Of a DNA stretch of 33,603 nt, positions 22,284-31,096 are shown piece after piece. Made by a program: the position numbers and the translations under genes. A model generated the notes under the pieces. The model had not been told where the DNA came from and did not search any database. It saw only the letters and a program-made list of their open reading frames with translations. Where the stretch lies: assembly GCA_910577635.1 (NCBI GenBank), contig CAJTNR010000024.1:1-33603 (forward strand). The letters are read 5' to 3'. This DNA comes from an uncultured Vampirovibrio sp. (GTDB lineage Bacteria; Cyanobacteriota; Vampirovibrionia; Gastranaerophilales; Gastranaerophilaceae). Within the stretch, counting starts at the first letter, position 1. Each line of letters starts with the position of its first letter.

Positions 22284-24056
22284 TTATTGAACTTCAAAAC
22301 TACCTTTGGTTTCAATTTCTTTAACCAATTTTTCGATAAACTCATCAATTGTCATTGTTCCAATAGGACCACTGCCTCTTTTTCTTATTGAAACACTGCC
22401 TTCTTCAAGTTCTTTATCACCTGCAATAAGTACATATGGAACTTTTTGATTCTGTAAATAGTCTCTTATCTTGTAGTTCATTGATTCGGATTTTTCTTCA
22501 AAAATAACCCTTATTCCTTTGTCTTTTAGTTTTTTGTAAATTGAATCCATATATTCATTATGCCTATCAGCAATAGGAACAAGTGCAACCTGTTTAGGAG
22601 CAAGCCAGGCAGGGAAAGCTCCTGCATAGTGTTCAATTAGAATACCATGGAATCTTTCCATTGAGCCAAATACTACCCTATGAAGCATTACAGGAGTTTT
22701 CAAAACCCCGTCTTTGTCTTGATATTTGATTCCAAAACGCTCGGGCAGGTTAAAATCCAATTGAATTGTAGCGCATTGCCAGGTTCTTCCTATTGCATCT
22801 TTAAATTTGAAATCAATTTTAGGTCCATAGAAGGCTCCATCTCCTTCGTTGATTTCATAGTCCATGCCTCTATCATCAAGCGCTTGTTTTAGCCCGTTTT
22901 GCGCTAATTCCCAGTTTTTAAGGTCTCCTACATAACTATCCGGTCTTGTGGATAGTTCAACTTCAAAAGTCATGTTGAAAATTTTCATAGCATCTGATAC
23001 AAAGTCGATAATTTCATTAATTTCACCAACTAATTGTTCAGGAGTACAGAAAATATGAGCATCATCCTGGGTAAAACCCTGAACACGGGTCAAACCGCCC
23101 AATGCCCCTGATTTTTCTCTTCTATAAACAGTTCCAAGTTCTGCCATTCGAAGAGGTAAATCCCTGTAGGAGTGCCTTTGGGATTGATAGATTAGAATAT
23201 GAAAAGGACAATTCATTGGTTTTACGATATATTGCTCGTCTTGATCCTGTTCTTTTTGGATAAAAAACATGTTCTCTCTATAATGGTCAATGTGTCCTGA
23301 AAGCTCCCAAAGCTTGGTTTTTGCCAATTGCGGAGTTTGAACTATAACATAACCTCTTTTTCTGTGCTCCTTTCTCCAATAATTCTCGATTTCTTCTCTT
23401 ACCGTATAAAGATTAGGATGCCATAAAACAAGCCCTGCGCCGATTTCCTCTCTTACTGAGAATAAATCCAATTGAGAAGCCAATTTTCTATGGTCTCTTT
23501 TTTTAGCCTCTTCAATTTGGGTAATATAGTTATCGAGTTCTTCTTTAGTAAAAAAGGCTGTAGCATAAATTCTCTGGAGCATTTTATTTTTCTCATTGCC
23601 CCTCCAATAGGCTCCTGCTACACTTAAAAGCTTAAAAGCTTTGATTTCTTTGGTTGATTCAATATGAGGACCAGAGCAAAGATCATTAAATAGGACATTT
23701 CCTTCTTTATCTTTAGTTAAATACAAAGTAGGGTTGTCGTTTTTGTGCTCTTCTAACAATTCTGCTTTATAAATTTCTCCCTGGTCTTTAAATTCTTTAA
23801 TTTGAGCTTCAATGTCAGCAATAACATGCTTTTCAAAAGTCAGATTCTGGCTGATAAGCTTTTTCATGGTCTTTTCAATTTCTTTTAAGTTATCATCGCT
23901 TAAAGTTACACCTTCAATGTCAAAGTCATAATAAAAACCATTATCAATAGCAGGTCCGATTGCCAATTTTGCCTGCGGGTATAGTTTCTGAACAGCTTGT
24001 GCTAAGATATGAGAACAAGAGTGCCTTAAGGTGTGCAGTTTATCTATATTTTCCAT
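22284..24056 (-). CDS. thrS: Threonyl-tRNA synthetase lacking the TGS domain
   Basis: Class II synthetase for threonine, 590 aa from ATG 24056, which has GAGGAAG just upstream. The longer TTG start at 24068 would overlap that ribosome site. The protein opens directly in the editing domain with HSCSH (H12 and H16 of the HxxxH motif), followed by the LCSGPH editing motif, the catalytic core (motif 2 region TVYRREKSGALGGLTRVQGF, GDGAFYGPKIDF, and motif 3 HRVVFGSMERF), and a C-terminal anticodon-binding domain (APKQVALVPI). The N-terminal TGS (N1) domain of about 60 residues, present in E. coli ThrRS, is absent. Editing of mischarged serine should be intact. Confidence 0.95.
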   Translation of the reverse strand: MENIDKLHTLRHSCSHILAQAVQKLYPQAKLAIGPAIDNGFYYDFDIEGVTLSDDNLKEIEKTMKKLISQNLTFEKHVIADIEAQIKEFKDQGEIYKAELLEEHKNDNPTLYLTKDKEGNVLFNDLCSGPHIESTKEIKAFKLLSVAGAYWRGNEKNKMLQRIYATAFFTKEELDNYITQIEEAKKRDHRKLASQLDLFSVREEIGAGLVLWHPNLYTVREEIENYWRKEHRKRGYVIVQTPQLAKTKLWELSGHIDHYRENMFFIQKEQDQDEQYIVKPMNCPFHILIYQSQRHSYRDLPLRMAELGTVYRREKSGALGGLTRVQGFTQDDAHIFCTPEQLVGEINEIIDFVSDAMKIFNMTFEVELSTRPDSYVGDLKNWELAQNGLKQALDDRGMDYEINEGDGAFYGPKIDFKFKDAIGRTWQCATIQLDFNLPERFGIKYQDKDGVLKTPVMLHRVVFGSMERFHGILIEHYAGAFPAWLAPKQVALVPIADRHNEYMDSIYKKLKDKGIRVIFEEKSESMNYKIRDYLQNQKVPYVLIAGDKELEEGSVSIRKRGSGPIGTMTIDEFIEKLVKEIETKGSFEVQ

Positions 24057-24208
24057 AATCTTCCTCAAATTTAAAGTTATATTTACCTATAATTCTAACA
24101 TAAAAAAATAATTCAAGTAATTTTTTAGCTTTGATTTATTAATTAATTCAATAAATTGACTAAAATCAAATTTTAAAAACTGCATAAGTACTAAATACAA
24201 AAGAAAAA

Positions 24209-24499
24209 TTAATAAAAAAAACGATAAAACTTATTGTTCAAAAACTCATTTTCTATTTTAAGCTTGAATTTAGTTTCTAAAATAAAGCTTAAACACAAAA
24301 TCAACCCAAGAAGAAAACATACATTAGAGAGCGACATTATAAAAAACGCTCCGTAGTCTCCTATATGAGATTCTTTTATACCGAGTATAATTAAATAAGA
24401 AATAGAAAGTATATTAAATGCAATAAAATTAAAAACCGCAATCATACTAGGATAACCCGGCAAATCCTGCCATATGAAGTTTTTTAGTTTTGATAACAT
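24209..24499 (-). CDS. Small membrane protein of unknown function
   Basis: A 96-aa product with two predicted membrane helices (about 20-41 and 50-75), a basic N-terminus (MLSKLKNFIWQDLPGYPSM), and a Lys-rich C-terminal tail. No family recognised. The 150-165 bp gaps on both sides are AT-rich and show no further gene. The ATG at 24499 has little Shine-Dalgarno support, so confidence is moderate. Confidence 0.55.
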   Translation of the reverse strand: MLSKLKNFIWQDLPGYPSMIAVFNFIAFNILSISYLIILGIKESHIGDYGAFFIMSLSNVCFLLGLILCLSFILETKFKLKIENEFLNNKFYRFFY

Positions 24500-24666
24500 T
24501 GTTTAATTATAGCACTAAAACCTGTTTTTATTGATTAAATATATAATATCATCCGGCTTTGAGCTAATTTTAGCAGAAAAAAATTGAATTTTTTTTGACA
24601 AAACAACCTAAGAGCAGCTCCAGGGTTAGATTCAATATTTTTTATGTTTATTTTATATTGCCTTAT

Positions 24667-25752
24667 TTATATTATAGCTTTTACAATAACATCTGTCATT
24701 TCAACTGTTGACACCAGTTTATCATTTTCCCTATAGATATCTTTAGTTCTATAGCCTTCTTTTAATGCTTGCTGTACTGCATTATATATAGAATTAGCCG
24801 CTTTTGTTTCGCTAAAGGAATATTCAAGCATCATAGCTGCTGATAGAATTGTTGCTATCGGGTTAACTATATTTTTTCCTGCAATATCAGGAGCAGAGCC
24901 ATGGATTGGTTCATACATATATGGAGTTTTAGAATCTGAAAGCGATGCACTTGGCAGCATTCCTAAAGATCCGCAGATTGTTGAAGTTTCATCTGATAGA
25001 ATATCTCCAAAAATATTTCCTGTAAGAATTACATCAAACTGTCTTGGATTAGAAACCAGCTGCATGGCGCAATTATCAACATACATAAAACTAAGATCAA
25101 CCTCAGGATAATTTTTCGAAACCTCAATTGTAACTTCTCGAAACAATCTTGAAACGTCTAGGACATTTGCTTTATCAACAAGACAAACTTTATTATTGCG
25201 TTTTTTAGCGGCTTGAAAGGCAATGTGAGCTATTCTTTCAATTTCAAGTTCATTGTAAATCATATTATTAAAACCAACCCGGACTTCTTTTCCTTGTATA
25301 GTTTTTGTTGTAATTCCCCTGGGCTCTCCAAAGTATACATCCCCTGTGAGTTCCCGTACAATCATGATATCAACATCTTTTACAATTTCTTCTTTTAGAG
25401 GAGAAGAAAATAAAAGTTCATTGAAAATTTTTGCAGGACGCAGGTTTGCAAACAAATTAAGCTTTTTTCTAATTCCCAGCAATGCTCTTTCAGGTCTTAA
25501 GGAAGGATCAAGTTTATCATACTTCCAATCCCCTACAGCACCCAATAACACTGCATCTGATTCTAAACAGCCTTCAATAGTATAATCAGGCAAAGGCACT
25601 CCTTCAAGTTCATATGCCCTTCCTCCAATTGGGAGATAAGTGTATTTAAAATCGATATTATAAACCTTAGAAACCTTATCCAGTACTTTAATAGCACTTG
25701 ATAAAATTTCATCGCTTACTCCATCGCCTTCTAAAACTGCAATATTTTTCAT
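24667..25752 (-). CDS. leuB: 3-isopropylmalate dehydrogenase
   Basis: Third step of leucine synthesis: NAD-dependent oxidative decarboxylation of 3-isopropylmalate in the cytoplasm. The 361-aa protein is of normal length. Family landmarks are GDGVSDEI (9-16), LLGAVGDWKYD, RELTGDVYFGEPRG, the metal-site NIFGDILSDETS, and the NAD-site PIHGSAPDIAGKNIVNP. The start lies three bases after the leuD stop and its AGAGGAT Shine-Dalgarno is inside the leuD end, so they form a coupled pair. Confidence 0.96.
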   Translation of the reverse strand: MKNIAVLEGDGVSDEILSSAIKVLDKVSKVYNIDFKYTYLPIGGRAYELEGVPLPDYTIEGCLESDAVLLGAVGDWKYDKLDPSLRPERALLGIRKKLNLFANLRPAKIFNELLFSSPLKEEIVKDVDIMIVRELTGDVYFGEPRGITTKTIQGKEVRVGFNNMIYNELEIERIAHIAFQAAKKRNNKVCLVDKANVLDVSRLFREVTIEVSKNYPEVDLSFMYVDNCAMQLVSNPRQFDVILTGNIFGDILSDETSTICGSLGMLPSASLSDSKTPYMYEPIHGSAPDIAGKNIVNPIATILSAAMMLEYSFSETKAANSIYNAVQQALKEGYRTKDIYRENDKLVSTVEMTDVIVKAII

Positions 25753-25755
25753 CTT

Positions 25756-26244
25756 TTATCCTCTCGTGATTTTTTCTTTAGTATATTCAACCAATCCGCC
25801 TTTTTCAATTAAAGTCTGAATTTCTTTAGGATAAGGAGAAAAGGAATATTCTTTATTTTTTGTTTTATTAATAATTTTTCCTTCGTTTAAATTGACCTCA
25901 AGTTCATCTTGCGTACTTATATCCTCTTGAATTTTATCGTTTTCAATAATTACAAGACCAATATTAATAGCATTTCTATAAAAAATACGAGCAAAACTTT
26001 TGGCAATAACTGCTCTTATGCCGCTGGTCTTAATTGCCAAAGGAGCATGTTCTCTGCTCGACCCGCAGCCAAAGTTATACCCTGCAATTATAAAATCACC
26101 CTTTTTAACTGATTGACAAAAGGTTTTATCGATATCTTCCATGCAGTGGCTTGCAAGTTCCTGCGGGTCTTTAGTATTTAAATATCTTGCAGGAATAATA
26201 ACATCTGTATCAATATTGTCTTGATAAATCCAGTTTTTGTTCAT
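25756..26244 (-). CDS. leuD: 3-isopropylmalate dehydratase small subunit
   Basis: Small (swivel) subunit of isopropylmalate isomerase, the second step of leucine synthesis, 162 aa. Visible motifs are DNIDTDVIIPARYL (9-22) and YNFGCGSSREHAPLAIK (55-71), typical of the short LeuD form also called HacB-like. The large [4Fe-4S] subunit leuC is not in the window, although leuC usually sits next to leuD. Homoaconitase small subunit is a paralogous alternative; the adjacent leuB and the presence of leuA support leucine synthesis. Confidence 0.93.
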   Translation of the reverse strand: MNKNWIYQDNIDTDVIIPARYLNTKDPQELASHCMEDIDKTFCQSVKKGDFIIAGYNFGCGSSREHAPLAIKTSGIRAVIAKSFARIFYRNAINIGLVIIENDKIQEDISTQDELEVNLNEGKIINKTKNKEYSFSPYPKEIQTLIEKGGLVEYTKEKITRG

Positions 26245-26374
26245 TTCAATTCATCCATTTAAACTATATACAATAACTATATTATAAATTAATATAAATA
26301 TGCAAATACGAATTTTAAAATTTAAGTTTAGCAATAATTATTAATATATGGCATCACACAAAGGAGTAGAAAAA

Positions 26375-26572
26375 ATGCAAGAAACTATTATTGAAACAGC
26401 TGGAAAAATTTGGGAATACTTGAATGAAAACGGTGAAGTAACAACAAAAAAACTAAACAAAGATTTAGGTCTTAACGAAAACTTTTCAAGCCTTGGTTTA
26501 GGCTGGTTGGCACGTGAAGACAAAGTAAACTTCTCCAAAAGAGGTTCTTACACAAAAATCAGCTTAAGATAA
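26375..26572 (+). CDS. Winged helix-turn-helix protein (DUF2582-like)
   Basis: A 65-aa protein of the small wHTH family near PF10771: MQETIIETAGKIWEYLNENG, then EVTTKKLNKDLGL and a wing region VNFSKRGSYTKISLR. I choose ATG 26375 because AAAGGAG lies at the right distance; an ATG at 26348 has no ribosome site. Family members are one-domain putative DNA-binding proteins, often in anaerobes. It is monocistronic, with its own terminator, and divergent from leuD; it could control leuDB, but nothing shows this directly. Confidence 0.85.
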   Translation: MQETIIETAGKIWEYLNENGEVTTKKLNKDLGLNENFSSLGLGWLAREDKVNFSKRGSYTKISLR

Positions 26573-26591
26573 TAAATAAATTAATATTATT

Positions 26592-26632
26592 AAGAAGTCC
26601 TTGCAAATTATTGACAAGGACTTCTTTTTTTT
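26592..26632 (+). terminator. Rho-independent terminator after the wHTH gene
   Basis: A twelve-base stem AAGAAGTCCTTG (26592-26603) / CAAGGACTTCTT (26615-26626) with an AT-rich loop, followed by a run of T to 26632. Confidence 0.95.
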
Positions 26633-26686
26633 AGAGAATAGAATTATGTCTTATTAAAATGATATAAATTAGTAAAGGAAATAAAA

Positions 26687-27004
26687 ATGGCTACACCAAA
26701 GAAAAGAACAGGAAAAGCAAGTCAAGCAACAAGAAGAGCAAATTGGAAAGGGTCAATCCCTGCTACAACAACTTGTCCTAATTGCAAAGCAATCATACTA
26801 ACCCACACAGTTTGTCCTGAATGCGGTTATTATAAAGATGGTTTTGCTTCAATTAAAAAAGCACAAAGTGAAGTTGAAAAAACAACAGACGAAGAAGTAA
26901 AAACCGAAGAACCTAAAAAAACCAGAAAACCAAGAGCTAAAAAGGCGGAAACTGCTCCTAAAGAAGAAGCACAGGAAGAAACAAAAACTGAATCTGAAGA
27001 ATAG
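26687..27004 (+). CDS. rpmF: Ribosomal protein L32 with long charged C-terminal tail
   Basis: Large-subunit ribosomal protein bL32. Residues 1-58 are a standard zinc-ribbon L32 (MATPKKRTGKASQATRRANW, then C30, C33, C43 and C46). The protein is 105 aa, against roughly 55-60 in most bacteria; the extra 45 residues are Lys/Glu-rich with an RKPRAKK patch and an acidic end, probably disordered. The gene has an AAAGGAAAT Shine-Dalgarno and a TGATATAAAT -10-like element upstream. It heads the classic rpmF-plsX-fab operon linking ribosome and lipid synthesis. Confidence 0.93.
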   Translation: MATPKKRTGKASQATRRANWKGSIPATTTCPNCKAIILTHTVCPECGYYKDGFASIKKAQSEVEKTTDEEVKTEEPKKTRKPRAKKAETAPKEEAQEETKTESEE

Positions 27005-27032
27005 TTTGTAATCTTGAATTAGAGGATATAGT

Positions 27033-28082
27033 ATGACAAGAATTGCAGTTGATGCAATGGGGGGAGATTATGCTCCCGGGGAAATTGTTAAAGGAGCTGT
27101 TTGGGCTGCTCAGGATTACAATGTTCCAATAGAATTAGTAGGACAGATTGATAAAATCCAAGAAGTTCTTGACGAAATTGCAAAAAAAGGAATAAGGTCT
27201 AACCGGGGTGGATATTTTGTTAAAAATATCAAGGTTGACCTATCAAAACTGGATATAAAACTAACCCAGGCAGATGAAATAATTGAAATGGGCGAAGCAG
27301 TAGGTGTTGCAATTAGGAAAAAGAAGAAGTCCTCAATTGTTCTTGCAGTTGATGCTGTTGCTAAGGGAAGCTCTGATGCTGTTGTTGCTGCAGGTTCAAC
27401 AGGAGCTGCAATGGCAGCTGCTTTATTCGGATTGGGAAGATTAAAAGGAATTGAACGACCAGCAATTGCAGCTACTCTTCCAACTAAAAAAGACCCTGTA
27501 ATTTTAATCGATGCAGGGGCAAACAGCGCTTGTACAAGTGAAATGTTAATGCAGTTTGCAACAATGGGCGCTACTTTTGTAAAAAACGTTTACAATAGAA
27601 CAAACCCGAGAATCGGTGTTTTAAATATCGGAGAAGAAGAGGAAAAAGGAAATCCCTTAGTTAAAGAAACGCACAAATTATTAAAAGAAAATACAATCGG
27701 TCTAAAGTTTATTGGAAACATTGAAGGAAAAGAACTCTTTCAAGGAGACGTTGATGTTGTAGTCTGTGATGGATTTGTCGGAAACGTTGCCCTAAAAACA
27801 ATTGAAGGCTGCTCAATGATGCTTTTCAAATTAATTCAGGAAGAATTTAGACACGATATAATATCTAAAATTGTAGGATTATTGGCAAAACCCTTTATGA
27901 AAAGAATCTACAAAAGAATCAACTACGAAGAATTCGGAGGAGCGCTTTTATTGGGCGTTAAAGGAATTACCGTAATTTCTCATGGAAGAAGTTCTTCTTA
28001 TGCAATTAAAAACGCTGTTCGCGTTGCTAAAGAAGCGGTTGAGTCCAATGTTAACAAAAAAATCGCTGAAATTATTAATTAG
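27033..28082 (+). CDS. plsX: Phosphate acyltransferase PlsX
   Basis: Soluble enzyme that makes acyl-phosphate from acyl-ACP for phospholipid synthesis, 349 aa. The N-terminus MTRIAVDAMGGDYAP is diagnostic, followed by AGSTGAAMAAALFGLGRL, LPTKKDPVILIDAGAN and EEFGGALLLGVKG. The length is normal. A GAGGA ribosome site lies before the ATG. It is 28 bases after rpmF and eight bases before fabD, in the conserved order rpmF-plsX-fabD-fabG (fabH is absent). Confidence 0.96.
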   Translation: MTRIAVDAMGGDYAPGEIVKGAVWAAQDYNVPIELVGQIDKIQEVLDEIAKKGIRSNRGGYFVKNIKVDLSKLDIKLTQADEIIEMGEAVGVAIRKKKKSSIVLAVDAVAKGSSDAVVAAGSTGAAMAAALFGLGRLKGIERPAIAATLPTKKDPVILIDAGANSACTSEMLMQFATMGATFVKNVYNRTNPRIGVLNIGEEEEKGNPLVKETHKLLKENTIGLKFIGNIEGKELFQGDVDVVVCDGFVGNVALKTIEGCSMMLFKLIQEEFRHDIISKIVGLLAKPFMKRIYKRINYEEFGGALLLGVKGITVISHGRSSSYAIKNAVRVAKEAVESNVNKKIAEIIN

Positions 28083-28090
28083 AGGATAAA

Positions 28091-29038
28091 ATGAAAAAAA
28101 TAGGATTTATATTTCCAGGACAAGGCTCTCAATCAACAGGCATGGGTCTTGACTTATACAACAATTATAATAGTGCTAAAGAAGTTTATAGAATTGCTGA
28201 TTCAACCTTAAATAAAGAAATTTCAAAAATTTGTTTTGAAGGATCAGATGAAGAACTTAAAAAAACAATAAATGCGCAAAGTGCAATTGTTACAACTTCA
28301 ATTGCGGCACTTAGCGCTTTTAGAGAAGTTTGTCCTGAAGTTAGCCCAAGCATAACCCTTGGTCATTCTCTTGGCGAATACTGCGCAATGTATGCAAGCG
28401 GAGTAATGGATTTAAAAACAACAATACAAGCAATTCAAAAACGCTCAGAACTAATGGATAAAGCTACTAAAACAACTAAAGGAACAATGGCAGCTATCCT
28501 GGGAGCATCAATTGAAAATATTGAAGAATCAATAAAAGAAGCTTCAATAAAAGGTATTGTTCAAATTGCTAATTATAACGATCCGACCCAGGTTGTCATT
28601 ACAGGAGAAATCGAAGCAGTTGAATTAGCTTCTCAACTAATCAAAGAAAAAGGAGCAAGAAAAGTCGTTCCTCTATCGGTTTCAGGAGCATTCCATTCAA
28701 AGCTTATGGATAGCGCCAGAGACGAATTTGTTGATTTTTCAAAAACTCTAAAGCTAAACAACGCTAATATCCCCGTTATTACAAATGTTGATGGCAAAAA
28801 AACAACCAATAAAGAAGAATTTATTGAAAAAATGCCCAATCAAATAAACTCTAGCGTCTTGTGGAGTCAATCAATCCAATTAGCGCTTGATTCAGGCATT
28901 GAAACTTTTATTGAATTTGGAAACGGAAAAGTTTTAGCAGGGTTGAATAGAAAAATTTCCCCAAAAATTAAAACTTATAATATTTCTGATTCTATAAGTT
29001 TAAATTTAGTTAAAGAAGAATTAATGACAGGAGTTTAA
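28091..29038 (+). CDS. fabD: Malonyl-CoA:ACP transacylase
   Basis: Transfers malonyl groups from CoA to acyl carrier protein to supply fatty acid elongation. The 315-aa protein has FPGQGSQSTGMG (8-19), the nucleophile elbow GHSLGEY with S93, and SGAFHSKLM with the catalytic His. GAGGATAA precedes the ATG, and the stop lies two bases before fabG. Confidence 0.96.
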   Translation: MKKIGFIFPGQGSQSTGMGLDLYNNYNSAKEVYRIADSTLNKEISKICFEGSDEELKKTINAQSAIVTTSIAALSAFREVCPEVSPSITLGHSLGEYCAMYASGVMDLKTTIQAIQKRSELMDKATKTTKGTMAAILGASIENIEESIKEASIKGIVQIANYNDPTQVVITGEIEAVELASQLIKEKGARKVVPLSVSGAFHSKLMDSARDEFVDFSKTLKLNNANIPVITNVDGKKTTNKEEFIEKMPNQINSSVLWSQSIQLALDSGIETFIEFGNGKVLAGLNRKISPKIKTYNISDSISLNLVKEELMTGV

Positions 29039-29040
29039 TA

Positions 29041-29772
29041 ATGACAACAGAAAAACTAGCACTTGTAACTGGAGGCTCAAGAGGAATTGGAAAAGCAGCA
29101 GCATTAGAACTAGCTAGGGCAGGATATGATATTATAATCAACTATGCTGGAAACACAGAAGCTGCCAATCAAACAGTAGAAGAAATTAAGGCTCTTAAAG
29201 TTCAGGCTGAAGCTTTTAAATTTGATGTTTCAAATATAGATGAAGTTAATACAAATATTGCATCCATTATTGATAAGTATGGAAGAATTGATGTTTTAGT
29301 TAACAATGCAGGTATTACAAAAGACGACTTGTTTATTCGAATGGACGATACTAAGTGGAATCAGGTAATTAACACTAATTTAAACTCAGCTTTCTATGTT
29401 ACAAAACCTGTTGTTAAAATTATGATGAAACAACGAAGCGGTTCAATTATAAATACAACAAGTGTAGTCGGGGTTTATGGAAACATTGGACAAGCTAACT
29501 ACAGCGCAGCTAAAGCAGGTTTAATCGGCTTTACTAAGTCATTAGCTAAAGAATTGGGTTCTAGAAACATCCGCGTTAATGCTGTAGCTCCAGGGTTTAT
29601 TTCAACTGATATGACAAAAGATCTTAAAAACACTGAGGAATATTTAAAATTAATTTCACTTAGAAGAATGGGTGAAGCAATAGATGTTGCCCGTGCAATT
29701 AAGTTTTTAGCAGTTGATGCAGACTATATAACAGGACAGGTTCTTGAAGTTGACGGCGGATTAATAATATAA
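29041..29772 (+). CDS. fabG: 3-oxoacyl-ACP reductase
   Basis: NADPH-dependent short-chain dehydrogenase that reduces 3-oxoacyl-ACP, 243 aa. The cofactor motif TGGSRGIG (10-17), NNAG (88-91), and the catalytic S141, Y154 and K158 (YSAAK) are present. The position after fabD identifies it as FabG rather than another SDR. acpP and fabF do not follow here, unlike in many bacteria. Confidence 0.95.
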   Translation: MTTEKLALVTGGSRGIGKAAALELARAGYDIIINYAGNTEAANQTVEEIKALKVQAEAFKFDVSNIDEVNTNIASIIDKYGRIDVLVNNAGITKDDLFIRMDDTKWNQVINTNLNSAFYVTKPVVKIMMKQRSGSIINTTSVVGVYGNIGQANYSAAKAGLIGFTKSLAKELGSRNIRVNAVAPGFISTDMTKDLKNTEEYLKLISLRRMGEAIDVARAIKFLAVDADYITGQVLEVDGGLII

Positions 29773-29779
29773 TTATAGT

Positions 29780-30385
29780 ATGAAAAATATTATTACAGTT
29801 TTATTTCTGCTTATAACGATAAATACTGCTTCGGGTATAGATTTATCGGATTTTGGAGATTTTTCTTCAAGATCTGTTATCATGAATACTTTATCAGGTA
29901 ATCAAACAGCAAATCAAGAACAAAAGGATAAACTTAAAGAAAAAAAACTAACTGCATCAACAAGCTGTCTTATTGAGCAAATTAAAAAAGGAGATATTGA
30001 TAATATTAACCTCCTGCTTGAATCTAAAGTTGATCCTAACAAAAGTTATATGAGCGATTATCCTGTTTATATTGCAGCAAAAAACAATAAAACAGATATT
30101 GTCAAACTTTTAGTTAACAAAGGAGCTAAACTTGATAAGGGTTTTTATAGCGAACTATACGAAGCAGTCAGAAACAAAAACAAGGAACTAGCGCAGTTTT
30201 TATTGGACAATAATGCAAGAGTAAACTACACAGATTCAATTACCAACAATACAATTCTTTCTTTAGCACTTAAGAATAATATGAATGACATTGCTTCTCA
30301 GTTAATAAAAAAAGGAGCAAAAGCTGATTTTCGAAGTGTTAAACTTATAAAAAAGAAAAAACTTCAATATTTAATTGAAAAATAA
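29780..30385 (+). CDS. Secreted ankyrin-repeat protein
   Basis: A 201-aa product with a signal peptide (1-19, MKNIITVLFLLITINTASG) and no lipobox. The mature region has about four ankyrin repeats at roughly 62-90, 94-120, 124-150 and 157-183, recognised by the AAKNNKTDIVKLLVNKGA and LALKNNMNDIASQLIKKGA patterns. Ankyrin repeats bind proteins; export suggests a periplasmic or extracellular partner, which is not identified. It starts seven bases after fabG without a clear Shine-Dalgarno, so it may ride on the fab transcript. Confidence 0.85.
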   Translation: MKNIITVLFLLITINTASGIDLSDFGDFSSRSVIMNTLSGNQTANQEQKDKLKEKKLTASTSCLIEQIKKGDIDNINLLLESKVDPNKSYMSDYPVYIAAKNNKTDIVKLLVNKGAKLDKGFYSELYEAVRNKNKELAQFLLDNNARVNYTDSITNNTILSLALKNNMNDIASQLIKKGAKADFRSVKLIKKKKLQYLIEK

Positions 30386-30434
30386 GTTTAAATTTTTTAT
30401 TGTCTTCAAAAATTGTTAGAGTTACAATTGAATT

Positions 30435-31070
30435 ATGGTAGAACTAAAAGAAAATCTTTTATACTTTTTAGATGACAAACCATATATTAATATGACAAAC
30501 AACTGTTCTAACAGGTGTGTTTTTTGCGTTAGGGATCAAAAAGAAGATGTCCAGGGTTCAAATCTCTGGTTGAATCAGGATAATAAAAAAACAAAAGATT
30601 ATATAGATCAAATTATTGACAATTCAAAAAAAATTGAAAGTGCTAAAGAAATTGTTTTTTGCGGATATGGAGAGCCATTAATAAAAATTAATGAAGTGGT
30701 TGAAATTGCAAAATATTTAAAAGAAAACTATCCTAACTTAAAAATTAGAATTAACACAAACGGACATGCTAATGCAATTCACAAAAAAAACATAGCACCC
30801 TTATTATCCCCTTATATTGATTCAATTTCAGTTAGTTTAAACGCGCAAAACGAGGAGCTTTATAATAGAATATCGAATCCTCGAATTGATAATGCTTATG
30901 AAGAAGTGAAACGGTTTATTAGAGCCTGTGTTGAGGAAAAAATCAAAACAACTGCTTCTGTTGTTAATAATGTTCCTCATTATCAGATTGATACTGCAAG
31001 ATGCGAAAAAATCGCCAAATCCCTTGGTGCAAACTTTAGAGCAAGGGATTATATACCGAATGGATATTAA
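30435..31070 (+). CDS. Small radical SAM protein (TatD-linked type)
   Basis: A 211-aa radical SAM protein with the [4Fe-4S] motif C24xxxC28xxC31 (NNCSNRCVFCVRD) and a GGE-like CGYGEPL at 76-82. It resembles the compact 'TatD-associated radical SAM' family (TIGR04038-type), in which the N-terminal segment reads YxNxTNxCxNxCxFCVR and NLWL follows. No TatD gene is beside it here. The reaction is unknown; radical SAM proteins use S-adenosylmethionine to make a 5'-deoxyadenosyl radical. No extra cysteine-rich SPASM domain is present. Confidence 0.88.
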   Translation: MVELKENLLYFLDDKPYINMTNNCSNRCVFCVRDQKEDVQGSNLWLNQDNKKTKDYIDQIIDNSKKIESAKEIVFCGYGEPLIKINEVVEIAKYLKENYPNLKIRINTNGHANAIHKKNIAPLLSPYIDSISVSLNAQNEELYNRISNPRIDNAYEEVKRFIRACVEEKIKTTASVVNNVPHYQIDTARCEKIAKSLGANFRARDYIPNGY

Positions 31071-31096
31071 AAAATTGATAAGAAAGGATATCAATA

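Noticed and set aside
24500..24666. TTGACA at 24595-24600 as a promoter
   Set aside because: No -10 follows at a suitable distance, and no plus-strand gene lies downstream.
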